Of a DNA stretch of 64,000 bases, positions 54,471 to 64,000 are shown piece after piece. Every line of letters starts with the position of its first letter. Positions within the stretch are counted from its first letter, which is position 1. This DNA is from Rhodocollybia butyracea. Lineage: Eukaryota; Basidiomycota; Agaricomycetes; Agaricales; Omphalotaceae. The notes beneath the pieces are model-generated. The model searched no databases. It saw only the letters and a list, made by a program, of their open reading frames with translations, and was not told the DNA's origin. A program made the position numbers and the translations under genes. The stretch lies in assembly GCA_015501585.1 (NCBI GenBank), contig JADNRY010000178.1, positions 62,001-126,000 on the forward strand. Direction: 5' to 3'.

Positions 54471-55236
54471 ATGGCTGAATGTCCCTTGGTAAGTATGCAT
54501 ATTCAATGTAATACACTCGTAGTCCTAAATATGTTAATCGTTATGTTAGACTGATAATCAGTTGCTAAAAGTACAAAGCATGGTCCAAAACTGCCTCCAG
54601 CGGGGCACTCTGGAAGAAACCAGATTGTACGGTCTTCTAAACGAGACCTTGTTTTTCCATAAATGTTACATCGAAGCCGACCTCGTAGTCTTTCCTCAGC
54701 TTCGAATCCCGTGGAAATCTCAGTCGAGAGCACAGAAAGATACGAAAGAGCGAAGATCAAATGTCCCCGACTTTGGGTTTGGAGAGCTTCCTCGAGCTGG
54801 TGGGATGAAGCTTCGAGGTGGTGCTGAACTGAAAGCTGCCCTTGAATTCATGCGCACACTTCCAGACACCGAGGAAATACGCGAAGAGCCGGATTTTGTG
54901 GTAAAGGTTAATGATACGGCTTTACAAGCCTCGGACCAAGTCAAGGCCGGTATCAAATCGGGTTTGCTGCCCAACCATAAAGCCATAAAATGGATCGTTA
55001 TGGTGGGCCCATATTTCCTCATCCCCAGTTTCGGGCCATACAATGAAAAGGAATTGAGTGCGCGCGCACATAGGCCGAACGAGAGCGGAGAGGCCAGTAT
55101 TTCTGAATACCTGGCCGAGTTGAAGAAAACCACTGGAAGCAGAGGAATCGAGGGGGCAATATACATCTTAGGCACCAAAGCAGGTGCCATTGCATTGCAT
55201 AACTACCTCGTTGAGTCGGCATCCCTTCGTTTCTAA
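54471..55236 (+). CDS. PD-(D/E)XK-like nuclease, two exons, intact
   Basis: Exon 1 is 54471-54488 (ATG to TTG) with donor GTAAGT; the 73-nt intron ends in ATCAG at 54561; exon 2 runs 54562-55236. The product has 230 residues. A motif set fitting the restriction-endonuclease-like fold is visible: Asp76 in NVPDF, then Glu95-x-Lys97 in GGAELKAAL, and a Gln helix in ALQASDQVKAG. A hydrophobic strand WIVMVGPYFLIPSFGPY follows. The Asp and E-x-K spacing fits known members, but the assignment rests on motif reading alone, so nuclease activity is inferred. It converges with the dioxygenase gene; only 94 bp separate the two stops, and this arrangement is kept in both copies. Confidence 0.65.
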
Positions 55237-55330
55237 ATACTATATTTCGTATCTCGAATTATGCAACTCATTAGTTACCAAGAGCGACAGAGTTTACAGC
55301 AAAGATCAATTATACACGACGTGGCTACAG

Positions 55331-57712
55331 TTATTTAACAAATGAACACAGCTCATCTACCGTAGAAAACAGTGACATTCGACGTTCGACGGCCGTAGAT
55401 TTCCCAGCCATCATGGCTTCATATCCTTCAGGATCTTCTTCTGCGAATTTGGCCTCCGTGCGACAACCGTTCTCCACCCAGCGGAAAATTGCGCCAGCTG
55501 AGAATTGAGTGAAAGAATTTCGATGATCATCCGGGTGAACAACGGTGTTCGAATGGGTGATAACAGCGGAAGGAAGGAGAATCGTAGCCGCATGAGGAAA
55601 ATCAATCACCAACCTTAGCTCCCATAGAATGAGCTGAGCACTACGCCTCGCATCGAATCGCCCAAGGGCAGTGATGGCGCACCATCCAAAAGCCCAGTTG
55701 AGCTGGTCTCGGTGCTTGTATGTCCAGACGTTAGAGCCAAAATTGAACGCTGCGCCAAGAAATATGCTCCCCGCAAAGTTGGGGCAGATTCGCATCTTCT
55801 GGCGGAGCACGCCGTTGACATGTTCGTATTCTGCGTACACGCGAGGAGCCCATAGCTGGAATGCACCTGTAAGAGACTTAGTAAAGAATAAATACAGTAA
55901 GACTAGAATAAACGTACGACTTTGGTAAGAAGCCATTCGTTGGAATGGTTTGTCGTCGAGTAGTTCCTGGATAAGCGGTCTCTTGGCCTTGGGATTCATG
56001 AACACCGGAAAGCGGTTACCCATCCCCATCGTCGTACCGCAGTTATAAGCTGAAAAGTGGCCACGTTTCTGAGGTTGAGAGGCGGACGATCCAATACCGT
56101 AGGCGTGGCCTCGGGTCTCCATCAAGTCGTAGGCTTGCATGAGTTCGTTGGAGTATGTTGGGTCTTCTGGTTGACCGGCGAGAACTGCCACGATACGGCC
56201 TAGGCGATCAATAACAGGCGTAGGCGTCCTAGAACAAAATGTTAACAATAGAGCGATAAGAAAAACAATAAATACGGACCTTCCATCCCATTTGACATGC
56301 TCAAAGCCTTGAGCAAGAAGATCTGCGAGTTGATAGAAGTCCCGTCGTTCTTCAACTGTCCCAAGCTGCTTCTTCGTGCCTGGCTTCCCAGTGTGAGCTC
56401 CCCGACTGGCGTCAAACGTCTCGGCACTCCGGTCTGTCTCAACAGCAGTGCCATGGGAGAGGACTTGGCGCAAGGCATTCTGGTGGCTACTTGTACGATC
56501 CGAGGCCTTTGCGAGTCGACGTTTGGCGGCGCGGATTTGGTGCTTGTGCGACTGCGCTGGATTCGATGCCGTGTCCAATGAACCAGAGGGCGGGAGAGGA
56601 ATACGTGGTGCATCGGTGTCAGGAGCATCCTCCACCGAGACTGTGCAGCGTTTGCGCTTGGTTGCGGAAGATGAGAAGACCGCATCCACAGGGCACGGCG
56701 ATTCCAAAGGAGCATACTCGATAAAGTCCGCTCCTAGGTCGTCCTCCTCCAGTGCCGCGTTCTGATGGTCCTCCAGTGCTTGTTCTACCGCGTTCTGAAA
56801 GTGAAAAGCCGGGTTCATGAATTTTGGCTCAACGATTCGGTGTGTAATCGGAGTCTTGCCGACGTGCTGTGAAAAAATAGTTCAGCAAAAGCACGAACCA
56901 GAATGTAGGGATAAACGTACAGTTCGCAAAAAATAGGGCATGTTACCGGGGTGGCGAACACCTGTAGAGGACAATCAGTAAAAATAATATAACATAATTG
57001 TGATTCTTTGCCCACAGACCCGAGACAGAAACCGAGAGCAGCCAAGACCACACCCTTGGGGTAGAACGTGGCCCCAGTAGCGTATAGATTCTGTTCTTCG
57101 CCGTAGGCAGAAAATACAGCAAAATAGACTTACCAAATCGAATACAAAATCGAATATCTGAAGGGACGAGGTGTGATACCTGATTAAGAGAAGAGGGTCA
57201 GCAGGTGAAAAACAAAAAGGGATCTCCCCTAAAACTCGAAAAAAACGCCTCGATGTCGGCCCAGATGACACCCTTGGGGTAGAGCGTAACGAAGCGTACA
57301 AAAAAGCACTTTTCCGAGCTGAAGGGGAAAAGGGGGACAGGACTTACGGGCTGTAATCGGGTCCGTGTACAGATCTTCAAAAGAAAAGCCCGTCTTGAGA
57401 GGAACGAAACCCGCGAAGCCGGCTGGGTAAGACCGCTGTAAGGTAGCTGTAGACAAGGTCGAGGATTAGTACAGGTAGAGTAGAGCAGATAGGCGACTTA
57501 CTGGTTGTAGTGAAGAGCACCGTCGGCTGAGGTAGCGCGACGTTCAGCCAAAATAACGCCGCGTTCGTGAGCAAGGCCTTTCCGAGGGAGTCGATCGTTG
57601 GCGGCAGAGGAGGTGAACTGGCTGAGCTAAAACTGAAGGTAAGCGAGCCATTCATTAAGACGAAAGAATAAAACTCACCTGTAGCGAAAGCCCTAACCCT
57701 AACAACTAACAA
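55331..57712 (-). CDS. TET/JBP-like 2OG-Fe(II) dioxygenase, intact copy
   Basis: Iron- and 2-oxoglutarate-dependent enzymes of this family oxidise methylated pyrimidines in DNA. The catalytic exon shows PNFAGSIFLGAAFNFG, KHRDQLN (HxD, about 55705-55720), WCAITALGRFD, SAVITHSNT (distal His, about 55553) and HRNSFTQF (Arg near 55520), in the order of the double-stranded beta-helix. Introns at 55917-55867 and 56279-56229 are both 51 nt without stops, which is why the frame stays open through them; another at 56920-56867 joins a 41-nt exon (HPGNMPYFLRT) to HVGKTPITHRIVEPKF. Earlier exons up to about 57712 (AHERGVILAERRATS, FEDLYTDPITA, LYPKGVIWADIEAFF) are likely. The family call could instead be another 2OG oxygenase, for example prolyl-hydroxylase-like. 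Confidence 0.65.
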
Positions 57713-58773
57713 GATAGAGGAATGGCGTGTCCCTGAACAGCTACAGCGTCCTTAGATAAAGGCGGCCGTGGAGCCAGCCGGACTCTCTGCAATTTGCAAT
57801 TATAGACTGCAAGAGAGATGGTGTAAGATTCTGAAAGAGCCGCCGATACAAAAAAGAAAGACTTACCAATGAAAAGTAAGACGTTAAGGAAAGTGCTCGT
57901 GGTGGTAAAAGAGCAGGTTATGGAATCAACGAACAGCGCACGCGTTCATCATGTGATAGGCGCTTAATAGCCTCGTCCGTTAATGCGATCGTCCAATGCC
58001 GGGTGTTGGTTTTCCAAACTCACTGTGCTCACGGACGAGGCCTCAACTCACCCTAATCCTAAGTTTTCTCTTCGCAAGCAATCGCCCCACACCGTCGTGT
58101 TTCGAAGTAGAACGGATACTCTACGAGTACCTACTACCCAATACCTACCTGCGGGCCTCAAAGTGGCATTATTTTTCGATGAGCATAGAATATAGAGGCT
58201 AATAGTATCTACCCTCTACTAACTTTGAGTCCCATGGCCGTGTAGAGCCATGAAAAAACTGTCGTAGTAGGTATATTGATTTGATATAAAAGGAAATTGT
58301 TACCAACTTCTGAAAACGATGAACAAGTTAAAACATTACAGTTTTGGAACATTTTCATGTATACAGCACGTAAACAAAGCCAATAGAAAATGTTTCGATT
58401 TCGGAGCCTCACAAGCAAGTAATAGCAAATTATACATTCATTTAATAGCGAGTACAACGCGTTTCGTTTCGTATCTATGATTTACACATTACGGACATCT
58501 GCTAATGGAAAGTTGGCTTACAGGAAAGCGATAAGGAACATTAAAAGTCATCAGAGCAAGGCATTTGAGCGAACAGAACTCGTACAGAAAGCGATACAGA
58601 ACTTCAAAGCATGAGCAAGGGAGCGTGATTATACGTATAAGCGAGCAGAGAAAGTGCAAAGTATGGGTCGAATGTAAGCAAAGACTAGGCGTGCTGAGCA
58701 ACGCTAAAGAGGGGAGGGTCGTTCTCGATGTCTACACAGGAGAGTAAGCAAAGCAAAAAGAATGAGAATTGAA
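57713..58773. other. Conserved noncoding part of copy B
   Basis: Upstream region of the dioxygenase gene. No gene is recognised. Sequence is shared with copy A (about 24870-25785), including a stretch near 58565-58747 that stays open in both copies without any known motif. It lies between the stop of the next gene and the dioxygenase, so it probably holds the promoter. Confidence 0.4.
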
Positions 58774-60655
58774 CTACTCACCGTCAAATTCCATCGGGCC
58801 TTGAGGAAGCAACTTGGCTTCATGCATCTCCAGGAAGGCCCACACGATGACGAAGTAATTGACAAGGGGCGTAAAGCCCTTCGATGAAGGCGTTGCCAAC
58901 CAGCGTGCCCAGTCCGTTGTGGACACAAATTTATCTGCAATTGTGGCGTCTCCAAGCCACTTGAAAATGGCTCTACGGAGAGGAGAGCACCGGAAGATAA
59001 TGTAAACAAGACCTCGATAAAGGTCCTGATACTTCTCTCGACCGTCACAGCGATAGCCCTTCATGATCTTCGCGACGGGATGATTGAACGTTGGTCCCCA
59101 TTCCTTGGAAAAAGGGCAGTAGCAGAAAACGCACGTGTTGGGGGGCGTCTTCATAACTTGCCGGAAATGTACATAGTAGTTGCTGTACTCGCCGGACATG
59201 GGCCCAGAGCAGTGGTAAGCATCTCGACCACAACGACCCTGATTCATCACCGTATGGTAAATGCAAACTCCCACAAAGTCGTTTGAAGGAGAGCGACGCG
59301 CTTGAGCACCGCCCGAGGACCCTTCTCTCCATTGAAGCTGTACTTCTTAATCGAATCAAGGGGGATATTCGCAAATCTTATCCACCCAGCTGCCTGGAGC
59401 TTTCGATATTCGACCGTCGTGCCATTGGGGAGCAAGTACGATTTGCCCTGGTCGTTGGTGCGGGTAGGATCGTAGATCTCGAGTGGAATTGGCGCGGGAG
59501 GGGAAGGGGCGACTTCGGGAGGGGATGAGGCGGGTTGGGGAGGGATGAAGCGGCTTGGTGAGCGGAAGGAGCGACTTGGGGAGAAGGCTGCTGGCTCGAC
59601 GACTTTGTCCGGCGCAAAGACAGTCGGGGGGATTCCGAAAAGGTAGCACGGTCCCGAGGAACCGCAATCCGGCGAAGAGGAGAGTTTGGTGAAGGCGGAG
59701 CGTCTACACGATGGGTACGAGAGTGTTTCGGTGAAGATTGTGGAGGAGAGGGAAGCCCATCACGACCTATGGACGGAGGAGAAGAACCCAAGCCCCGAAC
59801 TAGATCTGGTACCATCTTGAAGAAATCCAAGATTTCCGAGGACGTGACCCCCTTGCCAGGTTGTCGGCTCCGGACATAGGTGTTGAAAGCCATCGGGAGG
59901 GTAGCGAGATCAACCACAACAAGGCTAGATGGCTTGAGATGGGCCTAAGGAGGTTCGTCAGTAAAAAAAAACACTACGATCGGAGGAATAGGTACTTACC
60001 ACAGTTCCAGGTTGAACAGGGTCCTGCAAAAACGCTACAAGTCAGTCAGAAAACCACAAGCAAAGGAAATGGCTCACGAGAGATGGAGGAGGAGGTGGAA
60101 GTCGAAGCTACATTAGGATGTATTAGCGATGTAAACGGTGAGGAAACGAAAGGCTTACCGGTTCTTCAGACTTTTCCCTCGGTTCCCGGTCCAAAAAGTC
60201 GAGGGGATAAAGAGGACATCCGGCGACCTCTCGATAGTACTATCAAAAGGTTTAATCGTAATAAAAAAACAATTTGCAAGATGACATACCAACGGTATGA
60301 CCTTGTGATCATCCTGGATATGTATAAAAAGCTTCAAGGGTCCAGCAGAGAATTTGCAGGACGAGATCCGTCCAAACGGACAACCAAAAGCCTTTTGATT
60401 GTTCAAAGTCGGACACGGGAGTGTTTGAGCTAAAACGCGGTTTAAAAAAATTAGAAAAGACTAGAAGAACACGTACCAGCTGTATCCACATAAAAATTCA
60501 AAGATACCGCGTCCTTGTGGGCTTGGCGGATATGCGTGGACAGCTGCTTCTTGTCGAGCAGATCGCGGCAAAAGGGACACCTAAAGCACGAGTTGAAAAA
60601 AAAGAAAGAGAGAGAGAAGGAGGACTTACTTTACAATGTCTTGATCATCGGCCAT
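58774..60655 (-). CDS. C2H2 zinc-finger protein with Cys-rich C-terminus, multi-exon
   Basis: Exon 1 (60655-60630) encodes MADDQDIV and joins, through an intron ending TTTAG at 60581, to CPFCRDLLDKKQLSTHIRQAH, a classical C2H2 finger. A second finger-like stretch GCPFGRISSCKFSAGPLKLF follows after the next intron. Short exons (DFLDREPREKSEEP; DPVQPGTV) lead to LVVVDLATLPMAFNTYV, a long Ser/Pro-rich linker (59800-59480), then LLPNGTTVEYRKLQAAGW, GRDAYHCSGPMSGEY, TCVFCYCPFSKEWGP and YIIFRCSPLRRAIFKWL, ending MEFDGE at TAG 58774-58776. Frame changes between linker and tail imply introns I did not map exactly. The role is unknown; DNA or RNA binding is suggested by the fingers. A pseudogene copy lies at 9345-9890. 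Confidence 0.6.
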
Positions 60656-60931
60656 AATCTTAAGAATAAATACCGTATTATAGGCGTAATAAAGGAGGAG
60701 GTATAAAAGAGAGAGATGAAGTGGATAAGCGCGCAAAGACATCTGTTTTCACACCGTGTTTAGGGCAGGCCAGTTGGCGCTTGTCTGATGCCATTGTAAG
60801 TTTTTCCTAAATCCGAGATCTAGATCATACTGATCTATTGAATTTGAAGATTCAAGTGTAATAGAGCAGAATGTGCTTATCCAAAAGCATCGACTGCAAA
60901 AACTCATGCAAAAACCTACCACTTTGACACG
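60656..60931. promoter_or_regulatory. Divergent promoter region
   Basis: 276 bp between the start codons of the minus-strand zinc-finger gene and the plus-strand RecQ/telomere-linked type gene. Both must be transcribed from here unless an upstream untranslated exon exists. No specific site was identified. Confidence 0.5.
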
Positions 60932-63900
60932 ATGGTAAAATTTCAAGGCAGGTCATTTTCCGTCAATCAAGAGAGCACATATTTAGGAAAATTGGTAGAA
61001 AAATCAGTTAAAATTGAGCGCATAGCAGGCATTCTACCTTGTCCCTGCGGAAACACAGCACACGGCAGATATAACGTAGATCGATTCAAAAAAATCTTCA
61101 GCGATTTTTCTGTGCATCCTACAAGCAATGAACTAGGTGAAAGTTATGCAGATCCTTACCCTCATCTCTATGTCAACCCCCGCAGTGGTGCCTCGGCCTC
61201 TCCCCCCACCTCAGATGAGATGATTTCCCAGTTTTCGTCCCTCCAAGTGGATTCGATCGGTGGGCCTTCCTCTGTGGCAGAACTTCTCAACGAGAATTCC
61301 GCTCAGTCCCATACAGAAGGCGAGGACATTGAAATGGATGGAACCAGCGTCTCCGTTGTGAACTTTGGTGATAACATAGATGAAGGAGAGGAACAGCAAT
61401 GGGAGGATGAACCAGCGGTAGGAATGGATTCAGATACGGAGATTTTGGCGGTGGAAGGTACTACGATTCACGGAGGAGAGATGGAACTCGATGCGCCAAT
61501 GGAAGGTAATTTGCCTCCAGTAGAAAGCTCAGATGATGACTCGGACTTGGACACGGAGCTGACGGTTGATGAGCATCCTGCCTCCCCACCACCTCCCCCT
61601 TCCAATGAGCTTGTGCAGGATCTAATATCCCAGTACGCTCCAGATCCCGATGATATTAATGAGAACGCCGCTCGCAAGTTTCTCCAAGATCATCGGATTG
61701 TTGTTGATCCAATCCAGCACTGGACGATCTGTCTGCAGTGCCGTCTTCCCATCCAGTGGACCATGATATACAAGCACCGACGAGGCGAGCACCATTCTCG
61801 TTTCTCCCGACTTTCCCGTACCGCAGGAGCTTTTGTAGATTTTCCGTCGGAAGAGGAGATCACGCGAAACCTGCTTATTCTTCAAGCAGAAAAACCTACA
61901 GAATACAGTTTACGGACCATTACTCGTGTAGAGGGTCTTGACGTGAAGACTTGTGTCAAATGCTTGTTTCCTGGCTGCGGAAAAATCTACGGCTCGAAAC
62001 CCTCATTCGACAAGCACTGGACCATATCCCAGAGCCATATAGGTAAACGTTGCAGTGCTAAAGTTAAAGTCCACCCGCTTGGTGGCATGATGTTCTCGCA
62101 GCAATTCATCGAAGTCACCGGCTCTCCTCACAGTCTAGACTCTGACAAAGTCCTCCAGAAAGTCTTGGCTCTGGCAAAGGAACGCGGGATTGGTGATTCT
62201 CCGACTATCGCAGGTCCTCCCGGTACCGCATCCGCAATGAACCAGGTCTACAATGAATTTCGTTGGAACGAAATCATTGAAGGCGCTGTTTTTGAAGATG
62301 TTCGAGTATCTGCTCTCATTCCTCTTCCTTCCGACGAGCCCGACTATTATCGTATTGTCCAAGGCGCTCATTTCTACTACTGGTACATTATTCCCAAACT
62401 CGAGAGCTTGGGCACTACTGTTCGACGTTGGATCCGCTCTCTACGCCCAAGGTAAGCTCTTATTGTTTTCAAGTATTTAAATATTCAGATTTGTCCAGTG
62501 AAATTCGCACTATGCCCTTTCGTAGATTACAAGAAAAAAGCAGTATGGACCAGAATGCCAACGTCTTGGCTACCTTCTTAGTTTTCCTGCTACGAAATAC
62601 TCGGAAACCGATTCCCAACTTTAGAATCGCCCTCCACCCAAGCGCAAAAGCTGCTCTTATAGTGCTGGGAGACCAGGCAAAGGAAATCCCGGGATCTGGA
62701 GCAGACGACCAGAAGCTGTATAATTCGAATATCAGTATAGCCATCCACGACGCTGTATGGACATTCCTATCGAACCCTGCCGCCGAATTCCTAGTTGATC
62801 GTCAGCTCTGTCCCCTTTTACGCTTCTTTGTGGCCTCCCACATTCGTGACGCGATTGGTACTCTTGGAATGATAGCTCAAGTCACACCCAGAATCTCGAA
62901 AATTCAGTGGTGTTTCCGAGCCACTGGTTGCAATGTTATCATACTCCGGCGGGAGGAATTCGATAATGAAGAGTTCAAGTAGGTGGTTTATTACTTTTGC
63001 TCAACTGTACTAACTAAATCTTTAGAACATACGAAACGCTCGTCCAAAAATACCTTATGGATGGCCCCAGTACCCCGTTCACTACCATGAGAGAAACCAA
63101 AAACCGGTTTTCCCGGGTCATTGCTAGCCAGCCAACAATCTCGCGATTTACCTGGGACGTGGATTCCAAGGTCGTTAGCATGGACGGGACTCCTATATCT
63201 GTTCAGAAGCTATTTGACTCGTGGCAAACGTGTCTTGCAGATCTTGAAACCGCCACACGTAAAGTTTTTCGAGGCTATGACTATACCCCGATCCTTGAGC
63301 TCATAGATTCCAAAACAATCCCTATCCCAGAAGAGTCGTCGAATTGGTTTGTTGACTCCCGGTCTCAGCTGGACTACCTCTACTCATTCTTAGAGGAAGA
63401 CCGTAATCAGCTGAAGCCGTATCGAGAGGTCCTTCTTCAGCATCTACTTAAGGATGCATCCCTGATTACTGTAGTGAATGGCGAGCTCATTCCAAACGAG
63501 AATGCGATTTGGCAGTGGTTTGCCGACTTGCAGGATTCCGTCAATCTCAAGTGGTACCTAACCCATGTGTCTAGTCCTGGGACTGGACGAGGTAGAGAAT
63601 GGGAGAACATTTACTACGCCAACCACCCTTCCCATTCTAAAAACCTTCATTGTCTTAATGGAACGCCATGCTACGAACCGTCTTATGGAAAAACGCAGGC
63701 AGTGAAGGGTTACACCGACTGTATACTCCGAACACCAGCTTGGCAGGTGATGCGATATGATGTTCTTATCCTCGACTGTGCCTATGTTGCGGCCTCTCAT
63801 TTGGGTAACCTCATTGGGATGAAGAAAGAGTTCTGCGACAATTATCTCTACCGTTCCTTTGTGAGATATGGACGGCCCATGGTATCCGCAGATTTCTCCA

Positions 63901-64000
63901 AATTTCTCCAACATATTACTCAAAAGACAATCGGCGTTCCCCTCGGGCTCCTTGACTATCGACAACTTGACACTGCCATACTAAACCAGATCGCACACCT
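60932..64000 (+). CDS. N-terminal part of a RecQ/telomere-linked type protein with C2H2-like fingers, cut by window edge
   Basis: Exons 60932-62451, 62499-62978 and 63026 to the edge, joined by introns of 47 nt each (GTAAGC-CCAG and GTAGGT-TTAG), stay in one frame. The start is MVKFQGRSFSVNQE. An acidic, low-complexity region follows (about residues 90-230), then a DUF3505-like zinc region with CLQCRLPI...HRRGEHH and TCVKCLFPGCGKIYG...HWTISQSH. The last exon (FRATGCNVIILRREEF, ISRFTWDVDSKVVSMDGTPI, LKPYREVLLQHL, YGRPMVSADFSKFL, GVPLGLLDYRQ) resembles the region that precedes the helicase in large Agaricomycete RecQ-like and telomere-linked proteins. The helicase motifs would lie beyond the window, so the helicase itself is not seen. 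Interstitial telomere repeats 10 kb to the left fit a subtelomeric gene. Confidence 0.6.

Larger units (their letters stand above)
51890..58785. repeat. Segmental duplication, copy B
   Basis: Direct-orientation partner of 19460-25785, longer by 604 bp at 52722-53325 and by smaller indels. Genes that are damaged in copy A (nuclease-like start, dioxygenase) are intact here, while the small unknown gene is frameshifted here. Beyond 58785 copy B continues into a full gene that copy A lacks. Confidence 0.92.

Noticed and set aside
57690..57704. CCCTAACCCTAAC in the dioxygenase upstream region of copy B
   Set aside because: Only two units, inside an intron or leader, and copy A has a diverged form; not evidence of a telomere.

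Overview
The window reads as a subtelomeric, transposon-rich stretch of a filamentous basidiomycete, most likely an Agaricomycete. The evidence is 47-63 nt GT-AG introns with acceptors ending in CAG or TAG, interstitial CCCTAA telomere-type repeats, and gene families known mainly from Agaricomycetes: HNH_2 proteins, CxC5/CxC6 cysteine clusters linked to Kyakuja-Dileera-Zisupton (KDZ) elements, a TET/JBP-like dioxygenase, and the N-terminal part of a telomere-linked RecQ-type protein. The genus cannot be told from the sequence. Most coding sequence is mobile or decayed.

Layout. 1-9.9 kb: a charged protein with a 63-bp coding minisatellite, a Ty1/copia Gag-protease remnant, a frameshifted tyrosine recombinase (minus), an inverted pair of TTAAGA-rich blocks, a copia Pol remnant (minus), and a pseudogene of the zinc-finger gene found at 58.8-60.7 kb. 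12.2-14.2 kb: a PIF/Harbinger element with 66-bp perfect terminal inverted repeats and a TGA target duplication, inserted in a coding-looking remnant. 14.4-15.8 kb: an intact five-exon HNH_2 gene. 18.1-19.3 kb: a broken HNH_2 copy that ends at a Helitron-like terminus.

19.46-25.79 kb (copy A) and 51.89-58.79 kb (copy B) are a direct segmental duplication. Each copy carries a membrane-protein remnant, a small unknown gene, a PD-(D/E)XK-like gene on plus, and a TET/JBP-like 2-oxoglutarate/Fe(II) dioxygenase on minus. The last two run tail to tail. In copy B both look intact. In copy A the dioxygenase has a frameshift and a nonsense change, and the nuclease-like gene has lost its start exon.

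27-44.6 kb: two unknown genes, a long gene-poor interval, a 100-bp minisatellite, a CxC5/CxC6 gene split by a hAT-like MITE, and a multi-exon unknown gene split by a CACTG-type MITE. 44.9-47.5 kb: a kinase-like fragment split by a complete but gag-only LTR element. 48.4-51.3 kb: telomere-type repeats, a duplicated 164-bp hairpin block and an intron-containing tRNA gene. 58.8-64 kb: a C2H2 gene and, divergent from it, the start of a large RecQ/telomere-linked type gene that runs off the right edge.

Six short hairpin-plus-CTAG motifs, which look like Helitron 3' ends, are spread over the window, and two lie at points where gene copies stop. Together the pieces suggest a chromosome-end region shaped by segmental duplication and repeated transposition, in which a dioxygenase plus nuclease-like gene pair is the most interesting resident.
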